Source of the DNA: Sulfitobacter litoralis | Lineage (GTDB): Bacteria > Pseudomonadota > Alphaproteobacteria > Rhodobacterales > Rhodobacteraceae | Length of the DNA stretch: 64,000 bases | Assembly: GCF_900103185.1 (NCBI RefSeq) | Contig: NZ_FNJD01000008.1 | Span: forward strand, 1-64,000 | Reading direction: 5' to 3' | Shown here: in pieces, positions 16,401 through 24,671 of the stretch | Position numbering within the stretch: position 1 is the stretch's first letter | Layout: every line of letters begins with the position of its first letter | Program-made: the position numbers and the translations under genes | Notes under the pieces: generated by a model | The model's database searches: none | Seen by the model: the letters and a program-made list of their open reading frames with translations, nothing else | Told to the model about the DNA's origin: nothing

Positions 16401-18308
16401 GCGCGCAACGCCGAAGTGCCCGGTGCGCCCTGGGATGCGCGGCTGAGCTTTGGCGATGCCTATCCTGACTATCCCGCGCATTTTATCGCGTTGTCTTCGG
16501 CGGGGCTGTCGCAGCTTGGCTTTCCCGACACACCCTATGAAGGGCGCGGCACGCTGCCCCATGCCTTTGCCAGCGGCATGACGGCGCGGGCGCGGGTGTT
16601 GGGCGATGCAGGCACGCCCGCCGATCCGGCCCGTTGGCGGTGGAGCGATGGATCCGCCCACGCCTTGCTACTGTCCTATGCCCGCGATGCAGACGAACAA
16701 AAAGAGACGGATGTCACCGTGACGGTTATGGCCGGTCATTTTGGCGTGACGGTCCAAAACACTGTGCGGGCGGATGTGCAGCGGCGCGGGCTAGCGCATA
16801 GCGACGGGTTTGGCACGCGCGACGGGATCTCGCAGCCGATCATGCGGCACACGCAGGCCTTTGCCAAAGGCAAGGCCGCGCGGGACGACGTGGTCGGGGC
16901 AGGAGAGTTCATTCTCGGCTATCCGGATTCGCGCGGCTATCTGCCTTTGGCGATCACCGTGCCCGCCGATACGCCCGCCGCGGCGGGGCTGTCCTCGATA
17001 CAAAATCCGGTGACAGATCTGGTGCCACAGTTCGGACGGTCCGAACTCGGGGATCAGCGCGATTTCGGGCGGGGCGGCAGCTTTCTCGCTGTGCGCCAGA
17101 TCTTGCATAACGACAAAGCCTTGCAGACGTTTGTGTCCGACAAGGCATCAGTGCTTGAGGCGCGGCACGTGCCGCAAAAAGGCGTTGCGGATGCGATCAG
17201 GGAAGATGTGTCCTTTGATATCAAGACCGGGGGCATCGGGCAGGGGCCCGACGACAAGGATATCGTGACAAGCGATAGACGGGACTCGGATGTGGATGGG
17301 GATATGGATCAGCGGCCTTATGGCGAGGTGCCAATGAATCCGCGTACGCGCCAGATCTGGATCGAACAATGGATTACCGCCAAGATCATTGGCCGGTGGG
17401 CCGATGGCAGTTCGCTGGCGCGCAACCCGTCGGTGTCGCGCAGCGTGCGCAATCGCGCGCGGTATCACAGTCTGGTGCGCCGGTATGTCGGGTTGCGGAT
17501 CAAGGCAATAACGGCAGCCCAGGGCCGCCGCCCCAGCACCGACGCTGAACTGGACGCGCTGCACCGCTTCTTTGCGCTTACGCGGACGCGCAGTGGTACT
17601 GGACGGCTGGGAGTAGATGCACCGTTTGGAATGGATGACACGATCTGGACCGCGCAGGGGTGGACCCTTTTCAACGACGCCTTGTCGGAGCTGGAGCGCG
17701 AGGTCGGCCCCCTTGGCATACCGCAGGACCTGCTGAAACCGGTAAGGCCCGACAATGATTTCCGCCACGGCGAGGATGACCCCTTGGGTCTGTATTGCCC
17801 GATCGGATCCCATATCCGCCGCGCCAATCCGCGCGACAGTTTCCGCCCCGGTCACGAGATCACGCTTGAGATCAACAACCGCCATCGGCTGTTGCGGCGC
17901 GGGCGTACCTATAGCAGCACCTTTGAGGCACCGCAGGATAGCGGTCTGGTCGACGCCGGATGGATACGCCACGACAGCAAAGTCGAACCCGCTGTCTATT
18001 CAGAGGAAGGCACGTTTTTCATGTGCTTCAACGCCAACATAGAGCGGCAGTTCGAGTTTGTGCAGCAGACGTGGCTCAATGCTGACGGGTTTCATGGCGG
18101 GCGCCACGGGCCGGACCCGTTGATTACGCCAAAGCAGCAGGGAGATGAATTTGTCATTCCGGGGTCCGAGGAGTCGCTGGCGCTGGATATGTGCCCGATG
18201 ACGGGCGGCGGCGACACAGATGCTCCGGTAGATTTCACGCGGACGGTAGCGGGGGGCTACTTCTTTATGCCAAGCAAACAGGCTCTGCGGTATCTCACGC
18301 AACTATAG
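13446..18308 (+). CDS. Cytochrome P450 / membrane segment / DyP-type peroxidase fusion
   Basis: The frame is uninterrupted for 1620 residues. Residues 1 to about 460 are a P450: ExxR at E332-R335, and the heme-thiolate loop FGLGMHHCLG with Cys at 416. The I-helix reads TGFVPTT (279-285), so the usual acid before the Thr is missing. Two hydrophobic helices lie at about 684-740. A middle domain (about 770-1000) contains ATIHYARW and FQGNYDGSWESYLEDF. Residues about 1010-1620 are a DyP-type heme peroxidase: GTRDGISQP with distal Asp 1126, and CPIGSHIRRANPRD with probable proximal His 1456. Two heme centres in one chain are predicted. The ATG at 13446 is preferred over a TTG at 13416. Substrate unknown. 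Confidence 0.85.
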   Translation: MTKYADNFAGIRQAQADERAHPSDLGTRHFSLDALNGSWFAQLRSRITQALLKHGGLRLMQRIGPVVRLGPYYFVTRHAEIVAALHRPDVFGVPFGPEMEEMAGPPVFALGDDGGTHAAQMAILRGPWAAIDPVTHVRPVVRRVTEALLEDSGGQIDMARDVFMRVTAEACLKTFGIAAPSAENFAAFSAACSSLIFADPTGTPAVRRQAMIGAKRICDLLDISINAYANLSARERKTSAQAGFLQGLMDEVAQAGPDGAVWTQSDKDTVRVILFGVITGFVPTTALAAGKILDQMRRKPDQFHHAMRCAARAEAAPDDAHARTALRDMLFEIARFNPSLFPGQFRLRKDGVDTQGLPDALRRIKPGAPVILATAVGLHDPRVVKHPNRFAPGEGFLGKDGQVLPDLSFGLGMHHCLGHDMAHEIITEAFQVILSRPGIAFLPERPKFYGPYLGRLRMRFDMVEGHQAQSTIVSPLPLKQGVDIDALRAALKGLLDEGSDLKQGLDTTGIVHFASLNLVNLGAETRLDARPTHLLAEFNTDGTQRDALARLAQMIDTPCTVLLPYLEGARGGFVAALRAHLLHPDTKPWGTIGVSFNGTEHMPVRQIEAEKELYEWAEPLVRQLSQEGTTDPVAVMTEIRQEMRKDSARAALLYRPSHRYPRFSRHKDFPFSGFIAKYAGLGLKPLAAFAVMALLLPVGLVAFGVVTLLQAADVYVSLWMVPLLLALTATGIALAWLRRVETDETPDNRYAPHDHVAAVQQMEDLPGYAQNHIASVSALKPGMLRRLTTALAFHIIKYMKILWFRPGFVTDFATIHYARWYCPKGSQKLIFQGNYDGSWESYLEDFITKVHRGQTMAWNNCAGFPRSRWFFLDGAQDGDKFKRWVRRQQVQTQFWYSRFPQLTTGMIRTNALVRDGLARALTHDECRAWANLFYTAPRPADAIETDQVQTLLFNGLGRHPLMTARVIRFDTAQGGKRFIGQLLQDARNAEVPGAPWDARLSFGDAYPDYPAHFIALSSAGLSQLGFPDTPYEGRGTLPHAFASGMTARARVLGDAGTPADPARWRWSDGSAHALLLSYARDADEQKETDVTVTVMAGHFGVTVQNTVRADVQRRGLAHSDGFGTRDGISQPIMRHTQAFAKGKAARDDVVGAGEFILGYPDSRGYLPLAITVPADTPAAAGLSSIQNPVTDLVPQFGRSELGDQRDFGRGGSFLAVRQILHNDKALQTFVSDKASVLEARHVPQKGVADAIREDVSFDIKTGGIGQGPDDKDIVTSDRRDSDVDGDMDQRPYGEVPMNPRTRQIWIEQWITAKIIGRWADGSSLARNPSVSRSVRNRARYHSLVRRYVGLRIKAITAAQGRRPSTDAELDALHRFFALTRTRSGTGRLGVDAPFGMDDTIWTAQGWTLFNDALSELEREVGPLGIPQDLLKPVRPDNDFRHGEDDPLGLYCPIGSHIRRANPRDSFRPGHEITLEINNRHRLLRRGRTYSSTFEAPQDSGLVDAGWIRHDSKVEPAVYSEEGTFFMCFNANIERQFEFVQQTWLNADGFHGGRHGPDPLITPKQQGDEFVIPGSEESLALDMCPMTGGGDTDAPVDFTRTVAGGYFFMPSKQALRYLTQL

Positions 18309-18417
18309 GTAACGCTTCCTATTCTTTTGGGCGCACAAAACCTTCGGATACACCGTTTTTTCACGATTTTTTCACGGAAGGGGTGTTGGAAAATTACGGT
18401 ACATTCACGGTCCAATC

Positions 18418-18431
18418 TTAACCTTTCTTAA
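18418..18431 (+). promoter_or_regulatory. TTAA-N6-TTAA box before the lipoprotein gene
   Basis: TTAACCTTTCTTAACC starts at 18418. The two TTAA halves are separated by 6 bp, one fewer than the usual CtrA spacing. It closely resembles the flgE upstream box (34838). It lies 61 bp before the lipoprotein ATG. Confidence 0.4.
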
Positions 18432-18491
18432 CCTGTCACGGATTTTTGGCAGGCACCCGCCCGCTTGGGGCTATTTAGAAAGGGCATTAAG

Positions 18492-19493
18492 ATGAAACTT
18501 TATATGAAACTTATGACCACAACGGCACTGGCGCTCAGCGTCGCGGCCTGCGGATCGTCGAAAGGGATCGACAAGGTTATCGACGTCACCGATATCACGA
18601 AAGAGGCGCAGGCCAAACGGACGTTTGCGACTGATAAGGACGGCAATCCGGTCGATGCAGGCGGTGCCATCGCAGCAGGCAAGACGCTGACCGCGCGTGC
18701 CGTCGGGGTGAGCCTGAAAAACCTGAACTACGAAACTGGCAAAACCAGCCTGAAATCCGGGGGCACCGCGTCTATCAAACGCAATGACGCAGGCGCGCTG
18801 ACGGTGACCATCAATGGCGTAGAGAAAGCCTTTAAGCCAAGTGATATAACGGCCGAGGGTGATGGCTACGAAGTAGATGGGGCGGACGGATATTTCGGCG
18901 TCTACAGCTACACGGACCAGATCGCGGACTTTCTGACTGCCGGCAACGGCTATTCGCAGGTGATTGAAATCCAGCGTGACCTGAATGATCCCGATAACCC
19001 CGGTTTGCATGAAAACGCGTTTGCGGTCATCGGCACCGAGACCGCGGACGCGGATCTAAAGGCCTTGCCCAAAGCGGTTTATTCGGGTCGATCACGGGTG
19101 AATGTGATCCCGAATTCCGGTTTCGAATCCAACCAAGAAAGCCGGTATAAAGTACGCAGCGAAGTGGCGATGACGGCCGATTTCGGTGCGGGCGAAGTCT
19201 GGGGGACCATTGGCAACACAACGGTCCAAGACCCCGGAAGCGACGTACGTGATGCCATTGGCGGCACGATCAAGATGAACAAGACTAGCTTTGACAACAA
19301 TGGCTTTGCTGGAACATTGACCGCTGACCAAACCTTTATCAACGAGCTGGAAGTCGACAGTGGCTCGGGCACCTATTCCGGTGCCTTCTATGGTCCCGAA
19401 GCTGAAGAAGTTGCTGGCGTGCTGACATTAGGCCTGACCGATGGCGATGAAAGCATGAACGGTAGCGGCTTCTTCACCGCCGATAAACAATAA
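18492..19493 (+). CDS. TbpB-like surface lipoprotein (probable Slam substrate)
   Basis: The 333-residue precursor has a lipoprotein signal (MKLYMKL...LALSVAAC) with the lipobox cysteine at about residue 20. The mature part is polar and beta-rich, and ends with SGTYSGAFYGPEAEEVAGVL, the hallmark of the transferrin-binding-protein-B-like beta-barrel lobe (FYGP-A-E-GG-type motif). Such lobes occur in Slam-dependent surface lipoproteins. The gene encoding a Slam-type translocator follows after 163 bp. Ligand unknown; no direct evidence of iron or transferrin binding. The ATG at 18492 is chosen because it begins the signal peptide and follows AAAGGG. Confidence 0.8.
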   Translation: MKLYMKLMTTTALALSVAACGSSKGIDKVIDVTDITKEAQAKRTFATDKDGNPVDAGGAIAAGKTLTARAVGVSLKNLNYETGKTSLKSGGTASIKRNDAGALTVTINGVEKAFKPSDITAEGDGYEVDGADGYFGVYSYTDQIADFLTAGNGYSQVIEIQRDLNDPDNPGLHENAFAVIGTETADADLKALPKAVYSGRSRVNVIPNSGFESNQESRYKVRSEVAMTADFGAGEVWGTIGNTTVQDPGSDVRDAIGGTIKMNKTSFDNNGFAGTLTADQTFINELEVDSGSGTYSGAFYGPEAEEVAGVLTLGLTDGDESMNGSGFFTADKQ

Positions 19494-19656
19494 CGTCGGT
19501 TCAACGAGATAGAGAAGCGCCAACCAAATTACGGGTCCAGCTTCTCTTGGCGTGGGCATGACCTCAAGCCATGCCTGCGTCTCCCCATTATTTCATGTGG
19601 GAGACGCAGAGCAGAGATCAGGGTTCACGCCGATTTAACTGCTTGAGGGTTAAACC

Positions 19657-20937
19657 ATGAAACATCTAATTTATGCCGCCCTGATGGGCGTTCTATTCGC
19701 GTTCCAGTCGTCTGGATCGGCGCAGGCCGCGACACCGCAAGACTATCTGAAACGGGGGGAGTATGACGCGGCGCGGTCCAGTCTGGCCAAGCTGGTGGCG
19801 AATGACCCCAACGGGCCGGTGCATCAGGCCTATCTGGAGGGGCAGATTTTGCTGCGAAAGAACCAGCCTGCGGCGGCGATTGAGTTGTTCCGCGATCTGG
19901 TGCGCATCGCGCCCGCCTATGAACCGGCCCGAAGGGAGCTGACCTTGCTGCTGGCCCATCGTGGCGATGTGACCGCCGCGCGATATCATGCAGAGCGGCT
20001 GGTGGCGGAAACCGCCGACGAACAGCTGCGGGCCGGGTTGCAGACCTACATCTTGAACAACACCTCGCGCAAACCCAGCGGCTTTGCGCTGCGTTTTGCG
20101 TTGCTGCCATCGTCGAACCAGACACGCGGCAGTGCCGAGCAGGAGATTTTGGTTGGCGGGGTGCCGTTCACGTTGAACCCCAGTTCGCGGGCGTCTTCGG
20201 GTGTCGGGCTGTCGATCGGCGGCACCGCATGGCGGCGCTGGCAGTGGAGCGAGACATGGTCGGGCGTCGGCTCAGCCAGTCTGGATGCCAAGTTCTACGA
20301 TTCAGCGTTGAACACCGAAACCACCGCCATCGTCCGTTTCGACGTTATTCGGGGCGGGCAGCGGGGGCGGTTCTCGTTCGGCCCGATTACCGAGCTGAGC
20401 TTTTCGGATTCTGACATCGTGCGCCGCCGCTGGGGGGCAGAGGTGCGAGGGGCCTACCAACTGCGCCCACGTGATGTGGTGTCGGGGGCGCTGCGGTTCG
20501 ATCGTCAGACCTATGACCAAAGCCCGTTTCGCGACGGGCACCGGATGCGGGCGTCGGCGTCGTATCAGCATCGGGTGACGCCGACACTCGGGCTGTCGTT
20601 TGGCGTGTCGCACCTGCGCGAAACGACGCAGCGCGCGCATCTTGATCACCGTGAAACCGGCGTCTCGGTGGGCGTCGATAAGCAGTGGAAATCGGGCCTG
20701 TCTACCGGTGTGGTTCTTGCGTTTGAACACGACAGATACGACGGTATTTTCCCCGGTACGGTGACCCCACGCGAGGATGACACCACCAGCGTCACCTTTA
20801 CCGTGCAGCACAACAAGGTGCAGATCGGGAAATACGTGCCGCGGATCACCTATACTTACACGCGGGCAAAATCGAATGTGGCCTTGTTCGATTATGACAG
20901 CCACGACATCGGGGCGAGCCTATCGATGAAGTTCTAA
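19657..20937 (+). CDS. Slam-type outer-membrane translocator (DUF560)
   Basis: The 426-residue protein has a signal peptide (about 1-24, cleavage after SAQA) and a TPR-like periplasmic part (about 28-130: YLKRGEYDAARSSLAKLV, PAAAIELFRDLVRIAPAYEPAR). From about 140 a long series of amphipathic beta strands ends in a terminal Phe (SLSMKF). This matches surface lipoprotein assembly modulators, which carry TbpB-like lipoproteins across the outer membrane. The preceding gene encodes a TbpB-like lipoprotein, the usual partner. Identification is by architecture and context. Confidence 0.8.
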   Translation: MKHLIYAALMGVLFAFQSSGSAQAATPQDYLKRGEYDAARSSLAKLVANDPNGPVHQAYLEGQILLRKNQPAAAIELFRDLVRIAPAYEPARRELTLLLAHRGDVTAARYHAERLVAETADEQLRAGLQTYILNNTSRKPSGFALRFALLPSSNQTRGSAEQEILVGGVPFTLNPSSRASSGVGLSIGGTAWRRWQWSETWSGVGSASLDAKFYDSALNTETTAIVRFDVIRGGQRGRFSFGPITELSFSDSDIVRRRWGAEVRGAYQLRPRDVVSGALRFDRQTYDQSPFRDGHRMRASASYQHRVTPTLGLSFGVSHLRETTQRAHLDHRETGVSVGVDKQWKSGLSTGVVLAFEHDRYDGIFPGTVTPREDDTTSVTFTVQHNKVQIGKYVPRITYTYTRAKSNVALFDYDSHDIGASLSMKF

Positions 20938-21148
20938 AAAAAAGGGAACGATAGGCCTTTCCTGCAATCACATGCTGTGTGCCCCGTTTAACCTGACAAA
21001 ACACAGGTTTGCGGGACATTCGGGAAAGATATCCACGTAAAACTTTCAAAAAGTTGGATTAATTAGCTTCCCTTACCTTGCGGCGCCTCGATCCGAGGTG
21101 CAGAAAGACGCCGTATACGCGGTGGTCTGCAAAGCAAGGGAGACACGT

Positions 21149-22636
21149 ATGAAAGACTGGAACGCTTTGGCGAGCGACCTTTATGATGGCAGCTTTCGCC
21201 CCATGTTCATCAATGGCAAATGGTGCCCGGCCCAATCGGGCGCAGAGATGGATGCGCGCAATCCGGCGAACGGGTCTTTACTGGCGACCGTACCGCAGGG
21301 GGGCGAGGCGGATATTGATGCCGCAGTGAAAGCCGCCCGCGCGGCGTTCGAGGGGCCTTGGGCCAAGTTCACCCCGTTCGAGCGTCAGGCGTTGCTGCTG
21401 CGCATCGCCGACAAGTTCGAGGCAGAATGGGAACGCCTGTGCCTGTCGGACACATTGGATATGGGGATGCCGATCCAGCGTACGCTGGCCAACAGCCGTC
21501 GCGTGTTAGGGATGTTGCGGTTCTATGCGGGGCAGGCGGTGATGATCCACGGCCAGACCATCCCGAATTCCTTCCCCGGCGAGATTTATGCATCCACCGT
21601 GCGTGAACCCGTGGGCGTGGTCGGGGCAATTATCCCGTGGAATGCGCCAATCGCCGGTTCCGTCTGGAAGATCGCGCCTGCGCTGGCGACCGGCTGCACC
21701 GTGGTGTTGAAACCGTCCGAGGAGGCGTCGCTGACCGTGCTGATGATCGCGCGGTTGATGCAAGAGGCGGGGCTGCCCGACGGGGTGCTGAATGTGGTGA
21801 CCGGACTGGGGGCCGACGCCGGTGCGGCGCTGGCGGCGCATGCGGATGTGGACAAGATCGTGTTCACCGGTTCAACGGCCACCGGTCAGGCGATTGCCCG
21901 CGCGGCGACGGGTACGTTGAAACGCGTCTCGCTCGAGCTGGGGGGGAAATCACCCGTTATCGTGTGCAAGGACGCGGATATCGACAAGGCGGTGCCCGTG
22001 GCCGCGATGTCTGTCTTTGCAAACTCGGGTCAGATTTGCATCGCCGGATCGCGGCTGTTTGTGGCGCGCGAGATCCATGATGAATTCACCCGCCGCGTGG
22101 CGGAGTTTGCTGCAGGGTTGAAGATCGGGCAGGGGATCGACGAGGGCACGGATATCGGGCCCATCATCTCGGCCCGTCAGGCCGACCGGATTGCGGGCTT
22201 TTTGTCGGATGGTCCGGCGGAAGGCGCATCGGTTCTGACCGGCGGGCACCGCGCCGAAGGGGCTGCGCTGAAAGGCGGGCATTACATCCAGCCCACCGTT
22301 TTTAGCGGCGTCACCGACGACATGCGCATCGCCCGCGAAGAGATTTTCGGCCCCGTAATTTCCGCGCTGCCCTTTGATGATCTGGACGAGGTCGTGACCC
22401 GCGCCAATGACACGCCCTACGGGTTGGCTGCTGGTGTATTCTCGACCAATCTGGGCACGGCGCACAAGCTGGCGCATCGGCTCAAGGCTGGCTCTGTCTG
22501 GGTGAATATGTACCACGCGATTGATCCGGCGGTGCCGTTTGGCGGGGTCAAGATGTCGGGCTATGGCCGCGAAGGCGGGACCGAGCATCTGGAAGAATAT
22601 CTGGACACCAAAGCGATCTGGATCAACGCGGACTAA
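21149..22636 (+). CDS. Aldehyde dehydrogenase
   Basis: The 495-residue protein shows the full ALDH family pattern: IIPWNAPIAGSVWKIAPALATGC with the catalytic Asn, KPSEEASLT, the NAD-binding FTGSTATGQ, the general-base Glu in LELGGKSPV, the nucleophile Cys in NSGQICIAGSR, and EEIFGPV near the C-terminus. The ATG at 21149 follows AAGGGAGAC. It oxidises an aldehyde to an acid with NAD(P). The next gene on the strand is an HIBADH-like reductase and then a TRAP transporter, so this may be a small catabolic unit for an imported organic acid or alcohol. Confidence 0.92.
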   Translation: MKDWNALASDLYDGSFRPMFINGKWCPAQSGAEMDARNPANGSLLATVPQGGEADIDAAVKAARAAFEGPWAKFTPFERQALLLRIADKFEAEWERLCLSDTLDMGMPIQRTLANSRRVLGMLRFYAGQAVMIHGQTIPNSFPGEIYASTVREPVGVVGAIIPWNAPIAGSVWKIAPALATGCTVVLKPSEEASLTVLMIARLMQEAGLPDGVLNVVTGLGADAGAALAAHADVDKIVFTGSTATGQAIARAATGTLKRVSLELGGKSPVIVCKDADIDKAVPVAAMSVFANSGQICIAGSRLFVAREIHDEFTRRVAEFAAGLKIGQGIDEGTDIGPIISARQADRIAGFLSDGPAEGASVLTGGHRAEGAALKGGHYIQPTVFSGVTDDMRIAREEIFGPVISALPFDDLDEVVTRANDTPYGLAAGVFSTNLGTAHKLAHRLKAGSVWVNMYHAIDPAVPFGGVKMSGYGREGGTEHLEEYLDTKAIWINAD

Positions 22637-22668
22637 GCTGCGCGTAAAGTCGAAGGGGGAGGAACGCG

Positions 22669-23550
22669 ATGAAAGTTGGCATTATCGGTGTCGGTCTGAT
22701 GGGCCACGGCATTGCGCGGAACGTATTGCGCAAGGGCAAGTTCGATTTGGGCTTTTTGGATCATCCGGGCAACCAGCCGGTGGATGAGATCACCGGCCTG
22801 GGCGCGGTCGCCTATGACACCCCTGCCGCGCTGGCGGCGGCCTGCGATGTGATTATTCTTTGCGTCACCGGATCGCCTCAGGTGGAGACGATTGTGACCG
22901 GCGATAACGGGCTGGTGTCGGCGTTGAAACCCGGCGCGGTGGTTGTCGATTGTTCGACCGCGCTGCCCGACAGCACCCTGCGCATGGGCGACGCGGTGCA
23001 GGCCGCGGGCGGGGCCTATCTGGATGCGCCGATGACGCGCACGGCGAAACATGCCCATGAAGGGGCGCTGAACCTATTGGTGGGGGGCGACGCCGCTGTG
23101 CTGGAAAAGGTCCGGCCCGTGCTGGCAAGCTTTACCGATACGGTCGACCACGTCGGTGCGCTTGGCCACGGGCACCGGTTAAAGCTGCTGCATAACTATG
23201 TGTCGGTGGGGTTCATGACCCTTTTGGCCGAAGCCGCGGCACAGGCAGCCGATGCGCAGATCGATCCGCAGGTGTTCGTGGACGTTTTGGCTGGCGGGGG
23301 CGGGGCGAGTGTCGCGCTGGACCGCCTTGCCCCCTACATCACGCAAGGCGACCGCGAAGGGCTGCCCTTTTTCGTCAGCAATGCACAAAAAGATATCGAC
23401 TATTACCGTGCCATGTCGACCGCATCGGAGGCGCAACAGACCGTCGCCGATAACGTCTCTGTCGCGCTCGCCCGAACGGTCGAGGCGGGGCATGGTCAGG
23501 CCTATGTGCCCGAGCTGGTAAAGTTGTTCAGGAAATCCGCGCAGGGCTAA
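22669..23550 (+). CDS. NAD-dependent 3-hydroxyisobutyrate dehydrogenase-like oxidoreductase
   Basis: This beta-hydroxyacid dehydrogenase family member has 293 residues. It has the N-terminal Rossmann motif GIIGVGLMGHGIARNVL, the substrate motif DAPMTRTAKHAHEGAL (D-x-P-x-T, where the family usually has D-A-P-V-S-G), and the catalytic Lys region GHGHRLKLLHNYV near residue 170. The family oxidises 3-hydroxyisobutyrate, tartronate semialdehyde or related acids. A GGGGGAGG RBS precedes the ATG, and the gene follows the aldehyde dehydrogenase by 32 bp. The altered substrate loop makes a precise name unsafe. Confidence 0.85.
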   Translation: MKVGIIGVGLMGHGIARNVLRKGKFDLGFLDHPGNQPVDEITGLGAVAYDTPAALAAACDVIILCVTGSPQVETIVTGDNGLVSALKPGAVVVDCSTALPDSTLRMGDAVQAAGGAYLDAPMTRTAKHAHEGALNLLVGGDAAVLEKVRPVLASFTDTVDHVGALGHGHRLKLLHNYVSVGFMTLLAEAAAQAADAQIDPQVFVDVLAGGGGASVALDRLAPYITQGDREGLPFFVSNAQKDIDYYRAMSTASEAQQTVADNVSVALARTVEAGHGQAYVPELVKLFRKSAQG

Positions 23551-23638
23551 GCCAGCGTTGCGCGGTGCCACGAGGGCTGCATCTTGTCAGCTTTGGTGGG
23601 TTTAGATAGCACATCCAAAAGGTTACTGGGAGGTTACC

Positions 23639-24619
23639 ATGAAATTCAATCTGACACATTTTGCGGCCGCAAGCGCCTTTGTTGCGCTGGCGGGTCCTGC
23701 CGCCGCGCAGACCGAGATCAAGATCGGCTATGCCCTGGCTCCCGACAGCCACTACGGCGTCGCGGCGCAGAAATTCGAAGAGGTCGTGCTGGCGGAAACC
23801 GGCGATCAATTCAGTTTCAAGCATTTCCCGTCTTCGGGTCTGGGCGGTGAACGCGAAGTGATCGAGGGGCTGCAACTGGGCACCATCGAGGCAACAATCG
23901 TATCCTCGGGCACATTGGCGAACTTCGTCCCCTCTACCGGTGTTTTTGACATTCCGTTCCTGTTCAGCGGGCTGGATCACGCCCGCGCCGTGCTGGACGG
24001 GCCCATCGGTCAGGAAATTCTGGGCGAGTTCGACAACGTCGGTCTGCACGGTCTGGCCTGGGGCGAACAGGGCTTTCGCCACATCACCAACAACCGCAAT
24101 GCGATCCACACGCCTGCCGATGTCGAAGGGCTGAAGATCCGCACGATGGAAAACCCCGTGCACCTCGCGGCGTTTGACGCCATGGGCGCGGCCCCCACGC
24201 CGATGGCATGGCCCGAGGTGATTTCGTCGTTGCAGCAAGGTGTGATCGACGGTCAGGAAAACCCGCTTTCGGTGATCGTTTCGGTCAAGCTGAACGAAGT
24301 GCAAAAGTATCTGACCCTGTCGGGCCATGTCTATTCGCCCGCGATGCTGCTGGTGTCCAAACCTTTCTGGGAGGGGTTGGACGACGATCAGAAAGCCGCG
24401 TTGGAAAAAGCCGCGACTGAAGCGGCTGCCGCGATGCGGGGCTACGTTGACGATGTAGAAACCTCGGGCGTGGAAACGCTGAAAGAGCGTGGCATGGAAG
24501 TCAACGCCCTGTCCGGCGAAGAGAAAGCTGCGTTTCAGGCGTCGATCAAATCAGCCTATGAAGGCTACTATGACACCTATGGCCAAGAGCTGGTCGACTC
24601 GATCGTAAACTTCGAGTGA
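23639..24619 (+). CDS. dctP: TRAP transporter substrate-binding protein (DctP family)
   Basis: The 326-residue periplasmic protein has a signal peptide (MKFNLTHFAAASAFVAL..., cleavage near AAAQ) and the DctP fold: IKIGYALAPDSHYGVAAQKFEE, the family segment FDIPFLFSG, LKIRTMENPVH with the conserved Arg that usually binds a carboxylate, and QGVIDGQENPLSVI. The ligand is probably an organic acid. It is followed by the dctQ and dctM genes, forming a complete TRAP set. Confidence 0.92.
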   Translation: MKFNLTHFAAASAFVALAGPAAAQTEIKIGYALAPDSHYGVAAQKFEEVVLAETGDQFSFKHFPSSGLGGEREVIEGLQLGTIEATIVSSGTLANFVPSTGVFDIPFLFSGLDHARAVLDGPIGQEILGEFDNVGLHGLAWGEQGFRHITNNRNAIHTPADVEGLKIRTMENPVHLAAFDAMGAAPTPMAWPEVISSLQQGVIDGQENPLSVIVSVKLNEVQKYLTLSGHVYSPAMLLVSKPFWEGLDDDQKAALEKAATEAAAAMRGYVDDVETSGVETLKERGMEVNALSGEEKAAFQASIKSAYEGYYDTYGQELVDSIVNFE

Positions 24620-24627
24620 GCAATACC

Positions 24628-24650
24628 GCCGGCATCCAACGGGTGCCGGC
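24628..24650 (+). other. Hairpin between dctP and dctQ
   Basis: GCCGGCATCC (24628-24637) can pair with GGGTGCCGGC (24641-24650), a 10-bp stem with one wobble and a 3-nt loop, 8 bp after the dctP stop. Without a T-tract it looks like an mRNA-stabilising or partial-attenuation structure favouring binding-protein expression. Confidence 0.5.
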
Positions 24651-24671
24651 GACATCGGGCGAGGGGAAGCC

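Noticed and set aside
15414..16661. Minus-strand ORF (415 codons) inside the P450-DyP gene
   Set aside because: Antisense shadow with biased Arg/His/Gln composition; the plus strand encodes recognisable domains throughout.
18351..18377. Direct repeat TTTTTTCACG x2 after the P450-DyP gene
   Set aside because: Short and low complexity; no stem to make it a terminator.
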